Shown here: piece by piece, positions 7,098-15,627 of the stretch | How the letters are laid out: the number at the start of each line of letters is the position of its first letter | Position numbering within the stretch: position 1 is the stretch's first letter | Assembly (NCBI GenBank): GCA_944349905.1 | Contig: CALVNR010000004.1 | Coordinates: 55,199-119,198, forward strand | Length of the DNA stretch: 64,000 nucleotides | Direction: 5' to 3' | From: an uncultured Clostridia bacterium | GTDB lineage: Bacteria > Bacillota > Clostridia > Christensenellales > UBA1242 | The notes under the pieces: model-generated | Database searches by the model: none | What the model was told of the DNA's origin: nothing | The model's input: the letters and a program-made list of their open reading frames with translations, nothing else | Translations under genes and position numbers: made by a program

Positions 7098-8866
7098 CTA
7101 TATTTTTTGTTTTTTATTTCAGTTTGTAATCTTTCGATAAAATCAGACAATATAAGACCTGATTTGTTTTCAAAACCCCTACCTCTTATTGAAATAGTTT
7201 TTGTTTTTTCTTCTTCGTCTCCAACTATAATTAAATAAGGTATTTTTAAAGCAGATGCTTCTCTTATTTTATAACCAATTTTTTCATTTCTTATATCTAA
7301 ATCCACTCTTAACCCTAAATCAAAAAGTTGGTTTCTTATTTCAGTAGCATAATCATTGTTTCTTTCGGTAAGAGACATAACTCTTACTTGTTCAGGAGCA
7401 AGCCAAAGTGGAAAAGCACCAGCATATTTTTCAATAAGATAAGCAAGCGTTCTTTCATAGCAACCAATGCTCGTTCTATGAATAATATAAGGAGTTTTCT
7501 TTTGACCATCTTTATCTGTGTAAACCATACCAAATTTTTCAGCAAGCATTTGGTCTATTTGAATTGTTATTAAAGTATCTTCTTTTCCAAAAACATTTTT
7601 TATTTGTATATCAAGTTTTGGTCCGTAGAATGCTGCTTCACCTACTCCGACAACATAAGGAATTTGCAAATGGTCAAGAATTTTTTTCATAGTAGATTGT
7701 GCTTCATCCCATTGCTCTTTTGTTCCAATATACTTTTCTCTATTATTTTCATCCCATTGAGAAAAACGATAAGATGCGTCTTCGTATAGTTCTAATGTTT
7801 TTAACATATAAATAGCAAGTTCCAAACAGCCTTTAAATTCTTCTTCGAGTTGATCAGGTCTGCACATTAAATGACCTTCTGAAATTGTAAACTGTCTAAC
7901 TCTAATAAGTCCGTGCATTTCACCACTTGCTTCATTTCTGAAAAGAGTTGAAGTTTCATCATATCTTATAGGCAAATCTTTGTATGATCTTGCTTTGTTT
8001 AAATATGCTTGATATTGGAAAGGACAAGTCATAGGTCTTAAAGCATAAACCTCATCGTCTTTTTCTTCATCTCCAAGAACAAACATTCCGTCTTTATAGT
8101 GGTCCCAATGTCCGGAAATTTTGTATAAATCGCTTTTAGCCATAAATGGAGTTTTTGTAAGTTGCCAGCCTCTTTTTGCTTCTTCATCTTCTACAAATCT
8201 TTGCATAATTTGTACAATTTTTGCTCCTCTTGGTAAAAGAATTGGCAAACCTTGACCAATATAGTCAACAGTTGTAAAAAGTTCAAGCTCTCTGCCTAAT
8301 TTATTGTGATCTCTTTTTCTAGCTTCTTCAAGCATTGAAACATAATCTGCAAGTTCTTTTTTTGATTTGAAAGCATAACAATAAACTCTTTGCAACATTT
8401 TATTTTTTTCGTTTCCTCTCCAATATGCACCATTTACGCTATGAATTTTAAAACCATAATTTTGAAGTCTTCTTGTGCTGTCAACATGAGGACCTCTGCA
8501 AAGGTCAAAAAAGTCATTTCCTAGATAGTATATTGAAACTTCTTCATTGTCTGGAAGCTCATTAATAATTTCTGTTTTATATTGATTGTTTTCAAACAAT
8601 TGAAGTGCTTTTTCTTTTGAAACAACTTCTTTTCTAAATTCCTCACCCTTGTTTATTATTTCTTGCATTTTTTTCTCAATAGTTTTAAATTCATCAGGTG
8701 TTATAGATTGTTCAAGGTCTATATCATAATAAAAACCATCTTCAATAGCAGGGCCAATAGTTAATTTTGTTTGTGGATATAGTTGCATAAGTGCTTTTGC
8801 AAGCACATGAGCAAGTGAGTGTCTTGATTTTTCTAATTCTTCATCTTTAACATTTTTAATTTCCAT
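7094..8866 (-). CDS. thrS: Threonyl-tRNA synthetase lacking the TGS domain
   Basis: This class II synthetase charges tRNA-Thr. The 590 residues begin directly at the editing (N2) domain: HSLAH at residues 16-20 and CRGPH near 120 provide the deacylation site that removes mis-attached serine. The catalytic core has RPMTCP with the zinc cysteine, motif 2 (LFRNEASGEMHGLIRVRQF) and motif 3 near IIHRTSIGCYERTLAYLIEK. The anticodon-binding domain closes the protein. The N-terminal TGS domain of about 60 residues is missing. A GGAG ribosome-binding site supports the start, and a T-box controls expression. Confidence 0.95.
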   Translation of the reverse strand: MEIKNVKDEELEKSRHSLAHVLAKALMQLYPQTKLTIGPAIEDGFYYDIDLEQSITPDEFKTIEKKMQEIINKGEEFRKEVVSKEKALQLFENNQYKTEIINELPDNEEVSIYYLGNDFFDLCRGPHVDSTRRLQNYGFKIHSVNGAYWRGNEKNKMLQRVYCYAFKSKKELADYVSMLEEARKRDHNKLGRELELFTTVDYIGQGLPILLPRGAKIVQIMQRFVEDEEAKRGWQLTKTPFMAKSDLYKISGHWDHYKDGMFVLGDEEKDDEVYALRPMTCPFQYQAYLNKARSYKDLPIRYDETSTLFRNEASGEMHGLIRVRQFTISEGHLMCRPDQLEEEFKGCLELAIYMLKTLELYEDASYRFSQWDENNREKYIGTKEQWDEAQSTMKKILDHLQIPYVVGVGEAAFYGPKLDIQIKNVFGKEDTLITIQIDQMLAEKFGMVYTDKDGQKKTPYIIHRTSIGCYERTLAYLIEKYAGAFPLWLAPEQVRVMSLTERNNDYATEIRNQLFDLGLRVDLDIRNEKIGYKIREASALKIPYLIIVGDEEEKTKTISIRGRGFENKSGLILSDFIERLQTEIKNKKYS

Positions 8867-8896
8867 AAAATTACTCCTTTTATTTTAGGCATTTTT

Positions 8897-9098
8897 TAAA
8901 TAAAAAACGCCCTTAAAAATTTAAGGACGATTTAATCAACTAAACCGCGGTTCCACCTTAATTGCAAAAGTGCCACTTTAAATATTTTACCCTTCAACAT
9001 AACAGTGGTTTCATTTGTATCATAGCCAAGGTTTTTCACCAACCAACCCTTCTCTGTGCGCATCTGGTATAAACTACTTGTCTGTTACTCCAAGTTAC
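8897..9098 (-). promoter_or_regulatory. T-box riboswitch (tRNA-Thr sensing) upstream of thrS
   Basis: The leader on the minus strand contains the near-invariant T-box core AAGGTGGAACCGCGG (about 8945-8959), which pairs with the uncharged tRNA acceptor end. A terminator hairpin follows (8902-8930). Further upstream an ATGAAACCACTG context places ACC, a threonine codon, at 9007-9009 as the probable specifier. Uncharged tRNA-Thr should favour antitermination and raise thrS expression. Confidence 0.93.
8902..8930 (-). terminator. Regulated terminator of the T-box leader
   Basis: The stem pairs CGTCCTTAAA with TTTAAGGGCG and is followed by six T on the minus strand. It is the alternative structure to the T-box antiterminator. 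Confidence 0.88.
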
Positions 9099-9104
9099 AA
9101 AACA

Positions 9105-9133
9105 ATTATATGAGATTTTTTTTTATAAGTCAA
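9105..9133 (-). promoter_or_regulatory. Sigma-A promoter of the T-box/thrS transcript
   Basis: TTGACT (9128-9133) and TATAAT (9105-9110) are 17 bases apart, immediately before the T-box leader. Confidence 0.85.
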
Positions 9134-9151
9134 TGGTTTTGCAAAAAAAAT

Positions 9152-9913
9152 TTAAAATTTAGCAACTTCGTTTAAAATATTTTTGCTTTTATCAGTTATA
9201 CGGTCTTCATATAAACAATGAAGAAGATTGATAGCCCTGCTGTCTTCGTCGCAATATAAATTTATTTTTTGTGGAGATAGGTCTATAATTGAAGACACTA
9301 AACTATCTTCTGAAAAAACCTTGTTTTGATATAATTTATCGCTGATTAAAATTTGATAATTTTTTTGATTATCTTTATAAATACTTATTTCTTCTTCGCA
9401 AATTTCTAAATTATCTACCAAAAATTTTAACAAATCAATAAAACTTTCACTTGATGTCAAATACTCTCTGTTTTCATTTGCAAGAGTAACAAGTTCTTTC
9501 CATTTTCCTTTCAAAATTGGAAGTCTAAACATATAAAAGCTTTCTAAAAACAAATCTTTCTCTAAATCCAAACACTTTTTTACCAAGTATCTATCAGTTT
9601 CTTTATCAAAATTTAAGAGTGCTTTTTTAAAAGCATTCATCCCCAATTTGTCTTGCAAAGGTAAATATAAATTGCTGTCTAAATAGTTTGATTTAAAAAC
9701 TGTACAAATTACTTCCACTATGCAATTTTTCAAATAAGACTGCAAAAATTCTTTATACTTATTATCAACAGCAATAAGTATTGAAATAAATCCATTTTGT
9801 TCAACTGATGTTACAACAGCTTTCCACTTTTTTGTGTTTAAAGAAAAATTGTTATATAAAAATTTTGCAAGTTCAAAATTTTCAGTTTTCATGTTTAGTG
9901 AAAATTCCCACAT
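9152..9913 (-). CDS. ytxC: Putative sporulation protein YtxC
   Basis: This 253-residue protein has no catalytic motif that I can see. The gene order ytxC-thrS is conserved in Bacillus and many Clostridia, and the protein has the expected size, charge pattern and mixed alpha/beta N-terminal half with a C-terminal block (SPQKINLYCDEDSR) like that family. YtxC is annotated as sporulation-associated, but its biochemical role is unknown. An alternative start at residue 8 (MKTENFE) is possible. The assignment relies mostly on context. Confidence 0.6.
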   Translation of the reverse strand: MWEFSLNMKTENFELAKFLYNNFSLNTKKWKAVVTSVEQNGFISILIAVDNKYKEFLQSYLKNCIVEVICTVFKSNYLDSNLYLPLQDKLGMNAFKKALLNFDKETDRYLVKKCLDLEKDLFLESFYMFRLPILKGKWKELVTLANENREYLTSSESFIDLLKFLVDNLEICEEEISIYKDNQKNYQILISDKLYQNKVFSEDSLVSSIIDLSPQKINLYCDEDSRAINLLHCLYEDRITDKSKNILNEVAKF

Positions 9914-9990
9914 ATAAACTCCTTACAAAAAATATTCTATGCAAGGTTTTAAAAATTACTCAAAAAAAGATATTAATTATTGCAAATAAT

Positions 9991-10020
9991 TTGACAAAAA
10001 ATAAAAAATATTGATAATAA
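9991..10020 (+). promoter_or_regulatory. Predicted promoter of the lipoprotein gene
   Basis: TTGACA (9991-9996) is followed by either GATAAT (10013-10018, 16-base spacing) or TAATAA (10015-10020, 18-base spacing), close upstream of the lipoprotein ribosome-binding site. Confidence 0.55.
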
Positions 10021-10038
10021 TAAGTGAAAGGATTGATT

Positions 10039-10800
10039 ATGAGAAAGAGTTTAAAATTGTTTTTGTTAATGATTTGTCTTATCCCACTTGCATTACTCTC
10101 TGCTTGTGGTATAACTCAATATTATACTATATCCACAATTTCTAGTTCTCTTGATTTTGGAACAGCAAATGGTGGCTCATTAAGCGCAATGGCAGAAGGA
10201 ACGGAAGTTACTTTAACTGCAAGTGAAAAAAAACCAGAAACAAATCCTTTTGTTTGCTGGATAAAAGATAATAGTCAAATTGTGTCTTTTGATAAGTCTT
10301 ATTCTATGACTTACAGCGCAAATACAAACGGAAAATATACTGCTCTTTTTCAAGAATCATTAAACACAATAAACAAGACTAGATATGTAACTATTTCAAA
10401 TGTTGAAATAACAAATGTAGATAGTGGTAATTTAAAAATAAATTATGCATATAGTTCAAATACTCAAAATAAAATTTTATTAGAAGATTTAACAATAGAA
10501 AATGGTACCACAACAACAGAGAAAAAGAACCTACTTTATTTTGGAACAGACAATGAAATAAAATTTAATTTATATGCAACACTTTCTATTACAAATGGTT
10601 CTGCTGTAACTACAACAACAATTTCATTTGATAAAATTTTGGTAGACTATTATAACAATCTTGCTGGAACTGGAAATTATGTAACATTTGATGACGAAGG
10701 AAATTGCACAATGGAATCAAAACCAAATATAGAAAATATTGTAGTGAAAATCACCTTTTCAAAACTTAATTTAGGTTTGTACAATCAAGTTGATGCATAA
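10039..10800 (+). CDS. Secreted lipoprotein with a repeat-type beta domain
   Basis: The start is set at MRKSLKLF, seven bases after AAAGGA; a GTG five codons earlier would overlap the ribosome-binding site. Residues 1-22 form a lipoprotein signal peptide ending in the lipobox LLSAC, so the mature protein should be anchored outside the membrane by a diacylglyceryl cysteine. The next 75 residues (GTEVTLTASEKK, then a tryptophan-bearing FVCWIKD and a closing KYTALF) look like one bacterial surface-protein repeat of the InlB-B/Flg_new type. The rest is Thr/Asn-rich and beta-like. The ligand is unknown. Confidence 0.7.
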   Translation: MRKSLKLFLLMICLIPLALLSACGITQYYTISTISSSLDFGTANGGSLSAMAEGTEVTLTASEKKPETNPFVCWIKDNSQIVSFDKSYSMTYSANTNGKYTALFQESLNTINKTRYVTISNVEITNVDSGNLKINYAYSSNTQNKILLEDLTIENGTTTTEKKNLLYFGTDNEIKFNLYATLSITNGSAVTTTTISFDKILVDYYNNLAGTGNYVTFDDEGNCTMESKPNIENIVVKITFSKLNLGLYNQVDA

Positions 10801-10811
10801 ATGAATAAAAT

Positions 10812-10842
10812 AAAAAAGAAGGTTTAATTAACCTTCTTTTTT
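10812..10842. terminator. Bidirectional terminator
   Basis: A palindrome (AAGAAGGTTTAATTAACCTTCTT) with A and T runs on both sides lies between the plus-strand lipoprotein gene and the minus-strand 46-codon gene, and can end both. Confidence 0.85.
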
Positions 10843-10851
10843 GGTTGAAAA

Positions 10852-10992
10852 CTACTTAGAGCAATTTTTACTTTCTTGTGATTTACAAGCTCTTGAATTG
10901 CTTGATTTTGCTTCATTAGAACATTCTACATTATTTTTTGCTGATTTAGCAGATTTAGCAGATTTGTTCATTTTGGAATTTCTACCAAACAT
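10852..10992 (-). CDS. 46-residue cysteine-containing basic peptide
   Basis: The frame starts at an ATG seven bases after GGGAGG, one of the best ribosome-binding sites in the window, and ends just before a terminator, so it looks like a complete single-gene unit. The peptide begins MFGRNSKMNKS, contains the triple repeat KSA-KSA-KSA, and has three cysteines (residues 24, 36 and 44) in a Lys/Ser/Asn-rich background. It has no signal peptide or membrane helix. I do not recognise it. The composition suggests a disordered nucleic-acid- or metal-binding peptide, a modified-peptide precursor or a spore-associated small protein; none of these is proven. Confidence 0.6.
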   Translation of the reverse strand: MFGRNSKMNKSAKSAKSAKNNVECSNEAKSSNSRACKSQESKNCSK

Positions 10993-11002
10993 AGTTTTCA
11001 CC

Positions 11003-11030
11003 TCCCGTTTAATCAAGGCGTAATCACCTT
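11003..11030 (-). other. Short inverted repeat in the leader of the 46-codon gene
   Basis: CAAGG, an eight-base loop and CCTTG lie about 15 bases before the ribosome-binding site of the small gene. It could be an RNA hairpin or operator. I find no clear housekeeping promoter upstream. Confidence 0.35.
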
Positions 11031-11086
11031 GTAATAGTAGTGTTTCCTATGTTAAAAAAAATATACAATAATAAATGAAAAAATTT

Positions 11087-11119
11087 AAAAAAAAGTGCTA
11101 TTAGTTAGCACTCTTTTTT
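11087..11119 (-). terminator. Terminator after the DUF1292 gene
   Basis: The stem AGTGCTA/TAGCACT with a five-base loop is followed by an uninterrupted run of T on the minus strand. Confidence 0.85.
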
Positions 11120-11130
11120 GTTGTTTTTGT

Positions 11131-11568
11131 TTATGTCTTTTTGCCAGCTGTTTTTGTAGTCTTCTTAACTGCTGGTTTTTCGGCTGATTTTGTAGAAGCC
11201 TTTTTTGCAGCTTTCTTTTCTTTTGCTTCTGCCATTTCTTCTTCAAGAAGGTCGTAGTATTCATCAAAAACATCAATTGCAATATCTTCATCTTCTTCAA
11301 TTTTTAAAATTGTATTGCCATCTTTGTCTTGATCAACCAAGAAAACAATTGCTTCATTTTCTCCAAGTCCTTCAATTTTGTCAACTGGTTTCAAAATTGC
11401 ATATAATTTCTTTTCTTTCTTCACTTCGTGAACAATCATAGCAATTTGTTCAAAAGAAATTTGTTTTCCTTTTTCATCCATAAGTGTGATTGGATCTTTG
11501 TTATCTTTATCTAAAAGTATATCAAGAAGATCTACTTTCTCTTCTTTATTTTCAACTTTATTTTCCAT
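11131..11568 (-). CDS. DUF1292 (YrzB-like) protein
   Basis: This 145-residue acidic protein has the DUF1292 core at about residues 20-100 (ITLMDEKGKQISFEQIA, then YAILKPVD and EAIVFLVDQD). A Lys/Ala-rich tail of about 40 residues follows. DUF1292 genes commonly sit directly downstream of ruvX/yrrK, as here with a two-base gap. Function is not established. A second frame over the tail region is a shadow created by its repetitive codons. Confidence 0.85.
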   Translation of the reverse strand: MENKVENKEEKVDLLDILLDKDNKDPITLMDEKGKQISFEQIAMIVHEVKKEKKLYAILKPVDKIEGLGENEAIVFLVDQDKDGNTILKIEEDEDIAIDVFDEYYDLLEEEMAEAKEKKAAKKASTKSAEKPAVKKTTKTAGKKT

Positions 11569-11570
11569 AA

Positions 11571-11996
11571 TTAACCCCTTTTTGTTTGATTGAGAAATGT
11601 CTGCAAAATAATTTGTGCGGAAATTTTATCAATAAGTTCCTTTCGCTTTTCCCTTCGTACTCCGCTTTGAATTAAAATTTCTTCTGCTTCTGCCGAGGTT
11701 AAGCGCTCATCTATAAAATAAACCTTTACACCAGAAAAATCTTCAAGTGCTTTACCAAATTCTCTATGAAGTTTTGCTCTTTCCCCTTCGCTTCCATCCA
11801 TGTTAAGTGGTAGTCCTACTGCAACTTCATCAACATTGTTCTCTACTATCAATTTGTTGATATGCTCAATAGATTGTTGCATTGAGTTGTTGATAAAAAC
11901 TTCATATGGACTTGAAATAATGCATAAAGCATCAGTTAAAGCAATGCCTATTCTTTTATCGCCATAATCTATGCCCATTTTTCTTGTATATCGCAT
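11571..11996 (-). CDS. ruvX: Putative Holliday junction resolvase RuvX/YqgF family
   Basis: The RNase H-like protein opens MRYTRKMGIDYGDKRIGIALTD, whose MGIDYGxxRIGIA block carries the first acidic residue; VGLPLNMDGS and FIDERLTSAEAE supply the other family motifs. Bacterial YqgF proteins are linked to 16S rRNA 5' end maturation as well as proposed resolvase activity. Two adjacent ATG codons precede the conserved sequence; the second is chosen because GGAG is too close to the first. The promoter at 12012-12041 implies an unusually short leader. About 141 residues, normal length. Confidence 0.9.
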   Translation of the reverse strand: MRYTRKMGIDYGDKRIGIALTDALCIISSPYEVFINNSMQQSIEHINKLIVENNVDEVAVGLPLNMDGSEGERAKLHREFGKALEDFSGVKVYFIDERLTSAEAEEILIQSGVRREKRKELIDKISAQIILQTFLNQTKRG

Positions 11997-12011
11997 CATA
12001 ACTCCACATAT

Positions 12012-12041
12012 AATATAACCTTTTTTTATCAATTAAGTCAA
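12012..12041 (-). promoter_or_regulatory. Predicted promoter of ruvX
   Basis: TTGACT (12036-12041) and TATATT (12012-12017) are 18 bases apart. Counting seven bases from the -10 places the mRNA 5' end at about 12005, right at the GGAG sequence, giving a leader of under ten bases. Confidence 0.55.
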
Positions 12042-12066
12042 ATAAATGAAGATGTTTTTTTATTTT

Positions 12067-12753
12067 TTATTCAAAATTTATATATTCTTCTATATCTTCC
12101 AAATTATTTGATGATAAAATACAATGATTCCATATTTTTTTGTCAGTGTAATTTGCTTTATTAGGATTTATACAAATTGTTTTTATTCCAGTTTTATATG
12201 CATCTTCATCATTTTTATCGTTTCCAATAAAAACAATTTCATCTTTTTTTAAATTATATTTATCCTTAATATAATTTACATAATTGCTCTTATCTTCAAC
12301 ATCCAATTTGGGCATAGTAACATTGTTTATTATGCCATTTTTATCATATTCAAAAAAATATGCTTCTATATCTTCAATATACTTTAAGATTTTTTTCAAT
12401 TTAATTTGAATTATATTGCCAATACCACCAGACAATATAAAAATTTTGATATTGTTTTCATATAGATTTTTTAATGTTTTTTCTGCGTTAGGTATAAGCT
12501 CCGTTTCATTTGCAATTTCAGTAAAAGTTGAAATTGAAACATTACTGTCTTTGTAAACTTTAAATATTTCTTCCAGCCACTGATTAAATGTTAATTTGTT
12601 TGTTTGAAAAAGATTATAAAGTCTTTCATCTTCATCAAGTTTATCTATTTTTGCCCATGTTCTTTCCCAAGAACTTTCATATTTGTTAGGTTTTGTAAGT
12701 GTTCCATCAAAATCAAAGATAACAGCTTTTGTTTTTAAATTATTTGCATTCAT
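12067..12753 (-). CDS. HAD-family phosphatase
   Basis: The start is MNANNLK, which overlaps the end of polA and has GAGGTGA upstream within polA; an earlier in-frame start lacks a site. The 228-residue protein has the HAD motifs: FDFDGTLT (nucleophile and acid Asp), ILSGG (motif II) and VFIGNDKNDEDA (motif IV), with an alpha-helical cap between motifs I and II. This is closest to phosphoserine-phosphatase-like HADs, but the substrate is not evident. It appears translationally coupled to DNA polymerase I. Confidence 0.8.
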   Translation of the reverse strand: MNANNLKTKAVIFDFDGTLTKPNKYESSWERTWAKIDKLDEDERLYNLFQTNKLTFNQWLEEIFKVYKDSNVSISTFTEIANETELIPNAEKTLKNLYENNIKIFILSGGIGNIIQIKLKKILKYIEDIEAYFFEYDKNGIINNVTMPKLDVEDKSNYVNYIKDKYNLKKDEIVFIGNDKNDEDAYKTGIKTICINPNKANYTDKKIWNHCILSSNNLEDIEEYINFE

Positions 12754-15229
12754 ACAAATTTTCACCTCTTCCTATTGATACTTTTAATGGAATTTTTAGA
12801 TTTATTATTTTTTCCATTTCATCTTTTAATATTTTTTCAACTTTTTCTTCTTCACCAGGATAACAATCAACAATCAGTTCGTCATGTATTTGTAATATTA
12901 ATTTGCTTTTTAATTTGTTATCTTCAAGGTCGTTTGAAATCTTTATCATTGCAAGTTTTATTATATCTGATGCAGTTCCTTGCAATGGCATATTCATTGC
13001 AACTCTTTCAGCAAAACTTCTAACCAAATATTTTGAAGAATTTATATCATTTATCCATCTTCTTCTTCCAAATTTTGTTATAGCATAGCCATGTTCTTTT
13101 GCAAATTTAACATTATTATCCATAAATTCTTTAACTTTTGGATATCTTTCAAAATAGGAATCTATATATTGTTTTGCATTTGCGCGAGATGATTTTATAT
13201 TTTGAGATAAACCATAATCACTTATTCCATATATTATGCCAAAATTAACTGCTTTTGCGTCCCTACGCATTTGTGATGAGACTTTTTCAACTGGAACTTT
13301 AAATATTTCAGAAGCTGTTATTGTATGTATATCCAAATCGTTGTTGTATGCTTCAATAAGTTTTTCTTCTCCTGACATATCAGCAAGCAATCGTAATTCA
13401 ATTTGGTTGTAATCGGCAGAAATAATAGTTCCTTTTTCATACTTAGAAACAAATAATTTTCTAAGTTCTTTTCCTTCATTGTCTCTTGTTGGAATATTTT
13501 GTAAATTTGGCTCACTGCTAGAAAGTCTGCCAGTGTTTGTCAAAGACTGGTTAAATGTTGTATGAATTATATTGCCATTATTTTTGCAAATTTCTTTGTA
13601 TACATCAATGTAAGTATTTTTAAGTTTTGCCATTTTTCTATATTCCAAAATATATGCGACAATAGGAATATAATCTAAATCTTGCAAAACATCTTTTGAA
13701 GTAGAACGTTTTTTATTGTTAAAGGCCTTTATTCCAAGTTTGTCAAATAGAATAGTTGCTGTTTGCTGTGTTGAATTTACATTAAATTCTTCACCTGCCT
13801 CTTTAAAAATATTATCTTTTAAGTTTGATAATCTTTCTGTAAAAGTTGTGTTAAGATTTTCTAGTTTTTCTTCGTTGATTTTAAAACCCTCTTTTTCCAT
13901 TTTAAACAAAATTTCAATAAGTGGCATTTCAATATTGTTAAATACAAATTTTAATCCCTCGTCCATTTTGTTTAAGCAATTATTTAAAAAACTTTCATAT
14001 TCTTCTATTTGCAAATTTTTGTTTAAGTTTCCCCCAACATTTAAAACATAATTAGCAATATTTACATCAACATAATTTAATAGTTTTATATCAAGTTTAT
14101 CTAAAATGTGAAGGTCGTTTTTTGCTGTTGTTGTTATTTTTAAAATATTTTTATTTTCAAAAATGTTTTTTAAATTTAAACATACTTGTTCAAAAGTCAA
14201 TCCACAATCAAACATTTGAAAATTCTGTTCCAAAAAATATATTTTGTTTTCATATAAAAATTCAATATTTTTTAGATTATAAACAAATGTATTAATATTG
14301 CTTTTGGATATTTTATCAATAATATCTAAACTTAAAGGTTCTTTTTTTATTATCTTAATTTCTTCTATTTCAACATTATCAAAAAGGTTTTTGTTTTTTA
14401 GTAAAGATGAGAAATCCCACTCTTTAAAAAAGTTGTATGCTTTTTGAGAAAGTGGCAAATTAAATTTTAATTTTTCACTGTCGCTATCAATATCACAATC
14501 GCATTTTATTGTTGCAAGAGTTTTTGACATAAAAGCTTTATCTTTGTCTACTTCAAGTTTTTCTTTTAATTTTCCCTTTATGCTTTCTATATTTTCATAA
14601 ATATTTTCAACGGTTTGATATTCATTTAGAAGGTTAAGTGCAGTTTTTTCACCTACTCCTGACACACCTGGAATATTATCCGAAGAATCTCCCATAAGAC
14701 CTTTTAAATCTATGATTTGAGATGGAGTTAAATTAAAAAGTTCCATAAGTCTATTTTTATCAACTTTATCTATTTCTGAAACTCCTTTTTTTGTAAGATA
14801 AACTGTCGTATTTTCATTAATTAGTTGCAACAAGTCTCTATCCCCAGAAAGGAGTATTTTTTGTCCGTTGAGATTTTTTGCTAATGTACCTATTATGTCA
14901 TCTGCTTCAATTCCGTCTTTTTCAAATATAGAAATTCCCATATCTTGAAGCATTTGTTTGATAACTGGAAATTGTGCAATAAGTTCTTTTGGAGTTTCTT
15001 TTCTTTGCGCTTTATAATCTTTGTAAATTTCTCTGCGAAATGTTTGCCTACTATGGTCAAAAGCAACTGCAATGTGAGTGGGATTCAACTCATTTATTAT
15101 TTTTATTAAAATATTTGCAAAACCAAAAACTGCACCAGAAGGTTTGCCTTCATGATTGCTTAAAAAAGGCAAAGCATAAAATGCTCTATTTGCAATGCTA
15201 TTGCCATCTATTATTAAAATTTTATTCAT
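12740..15229 (-). CDS. polA: DNA polymerase I
   Basis: The 829-residue protein has an N-terminal 5'-nuclease domain (DGNSIANRAFYAL, then AFDHSRQTFR and SGDRDLLQL), a middle 3'-5' exonuclease-like domain, and a C-terminal polymerase. Polymerase motifs are complete: SADYNQIELRLLADMSG (A), RRDAKAVNFGIIYGISDYG (B) and QIHDELIVD (C). The middle domain lacks clear exonuclease acidic motifs, as in many Gram-positive Pol I enzymes, so proofreading is probably absent. It fills gaps and removes primers in repair and lagging-strand synthesis. Confidence 0.96.
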   Translation of the reverse strand: MNKILIIDGNSIANRAFYALPFLSNHEGKPSGAVFGFANILIKIINELNPTHIAVAFDHSRQTFRREIYKDYKAQRKETPKELIAQFPVIKQMLQDMGISIFEKDGIEADDIIGTLAKNLNGQKILLSGDRDLLQLINENTTVYLTKKGVSEIDKVDKNRLMELFNLTPSQIIDLKGLMGDSSDNIPGVSGVGEKTALNLLNEYQTVENIYENIESIKGKLKEKLEVDKDKAFMSKTLATIKCDCDIDSDSEKLKFNLPLSQKAYNFFKEWDFSSLLKNKNLFDNVEIEEIKIIKKEPLSLDIIDKISKSNINTFVYNLKNIEFLYENKIYFLEQNFQMFDCGLTFEQVCLNLKNIFENKNILKITTTAKNDLHILDKLDIKLLNYVDVNIANYVLNVGGNLNKNLQIEEYESFLNNCLNKMDEGLKFVFNNIEMPLIEILFKMEKEGFKINEEKLENLNTTFTERLSNLKDNIFKEAGEEFNVNSTQQTATILFDKLGIKAFNNKKRSTSKDVLQDLDYIPIVAYILEYRKMAKLKNTYIDVYKEICKNNGNIIHTTFNQSLTNTGRLSSSEPNLQNIPTRDNEGKELRKLFVSKYEKGTIISADYNQIELRLLADMSGEEKLIEAYNNDLDIHTITASEIFKVPVEKVSSQMRRDAKAVNFGIIYGISDYGLSQNIKSSRANAKQYIDSYFERYPKVKEFMDNNVKFAKEHGYAITKFGRRRWINDINSSKYLVRSFAERVAMNMPLQGTASDIIKLAMIKISNDLEDNKLKSKLILQIHDELIVDCYPGEEEKVEKILKDEMEKIINLKIPLKVSIGRGENLYECK

Positions 15230-15247
15230 AAAATCCCCGATAAATTA

Positions 15248-15547
15248 TTAAATTTTTATAAAAGAAGTGTTTTCAACTATAATTCCAAAAAGGCTTCTAA
15301 AAGTATCTGGCATAACAGCAGTAAGAATAAGGAATACTGTTGCCAAAATTAACAAAATAAAGAAAGCAATTTTAAGTGGGTTGCCAAAAAAATTTATTGC
15401 TGCATACAAAAGCATTATCGCAAGTCCCCCATAATTTGCTATATATTGAATTGTTTGATTAATTTCAACTGCAATATTGCAATAGCATAACAATCCAATA
15501 TAACCAATAGTTAAGACAGCAAGAATAAAATATAAAATAGTTTTCAT
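15248..15547 (-). CDS. Small three-helix membrane protein, unknown
   Basis: The 99-residue protein has three predicted membrane helices (about residues 3-23, 37-55 and 58-80) and no polar motif that suggests catalysis. A GGAGG site precedes the ATG. It lies between the acyltransferase-like gene and polA with its own short leader. I cannot place it in a family. Confidence 0.6.
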   Translation of the reverse strand: MKTILYFILAVLTIGYIGLLCYCNIAVEINQTIQYIANYGGLAIMLLYAAINFFGNPLKIAFFILLILATVFLILTAVMPDTFRSLFGIIVENTSFIKI

Positions 15548-15627
15548 TATTCCTCCATTTATAAATTAATGTTATCATAAATAAAATAATAATACAAACA
15601 TTTTTAGAAAAAATAAGAAAGAAGAAA

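Noticed and set aside
10841-11023. Plus-strand 60-codon frame rich in Leu and Ala
   Set aside because: It is the antisense of the 46-codon minus-strand gene, which has the better ribosome-binding site and sits correctly between terminators.
11085-11300. Basic Gln/Lys-rich minus-strand frame
   Set aside because: It is a frame-shifted shadow of the repetitive 3' end of the DUF1292 gene.
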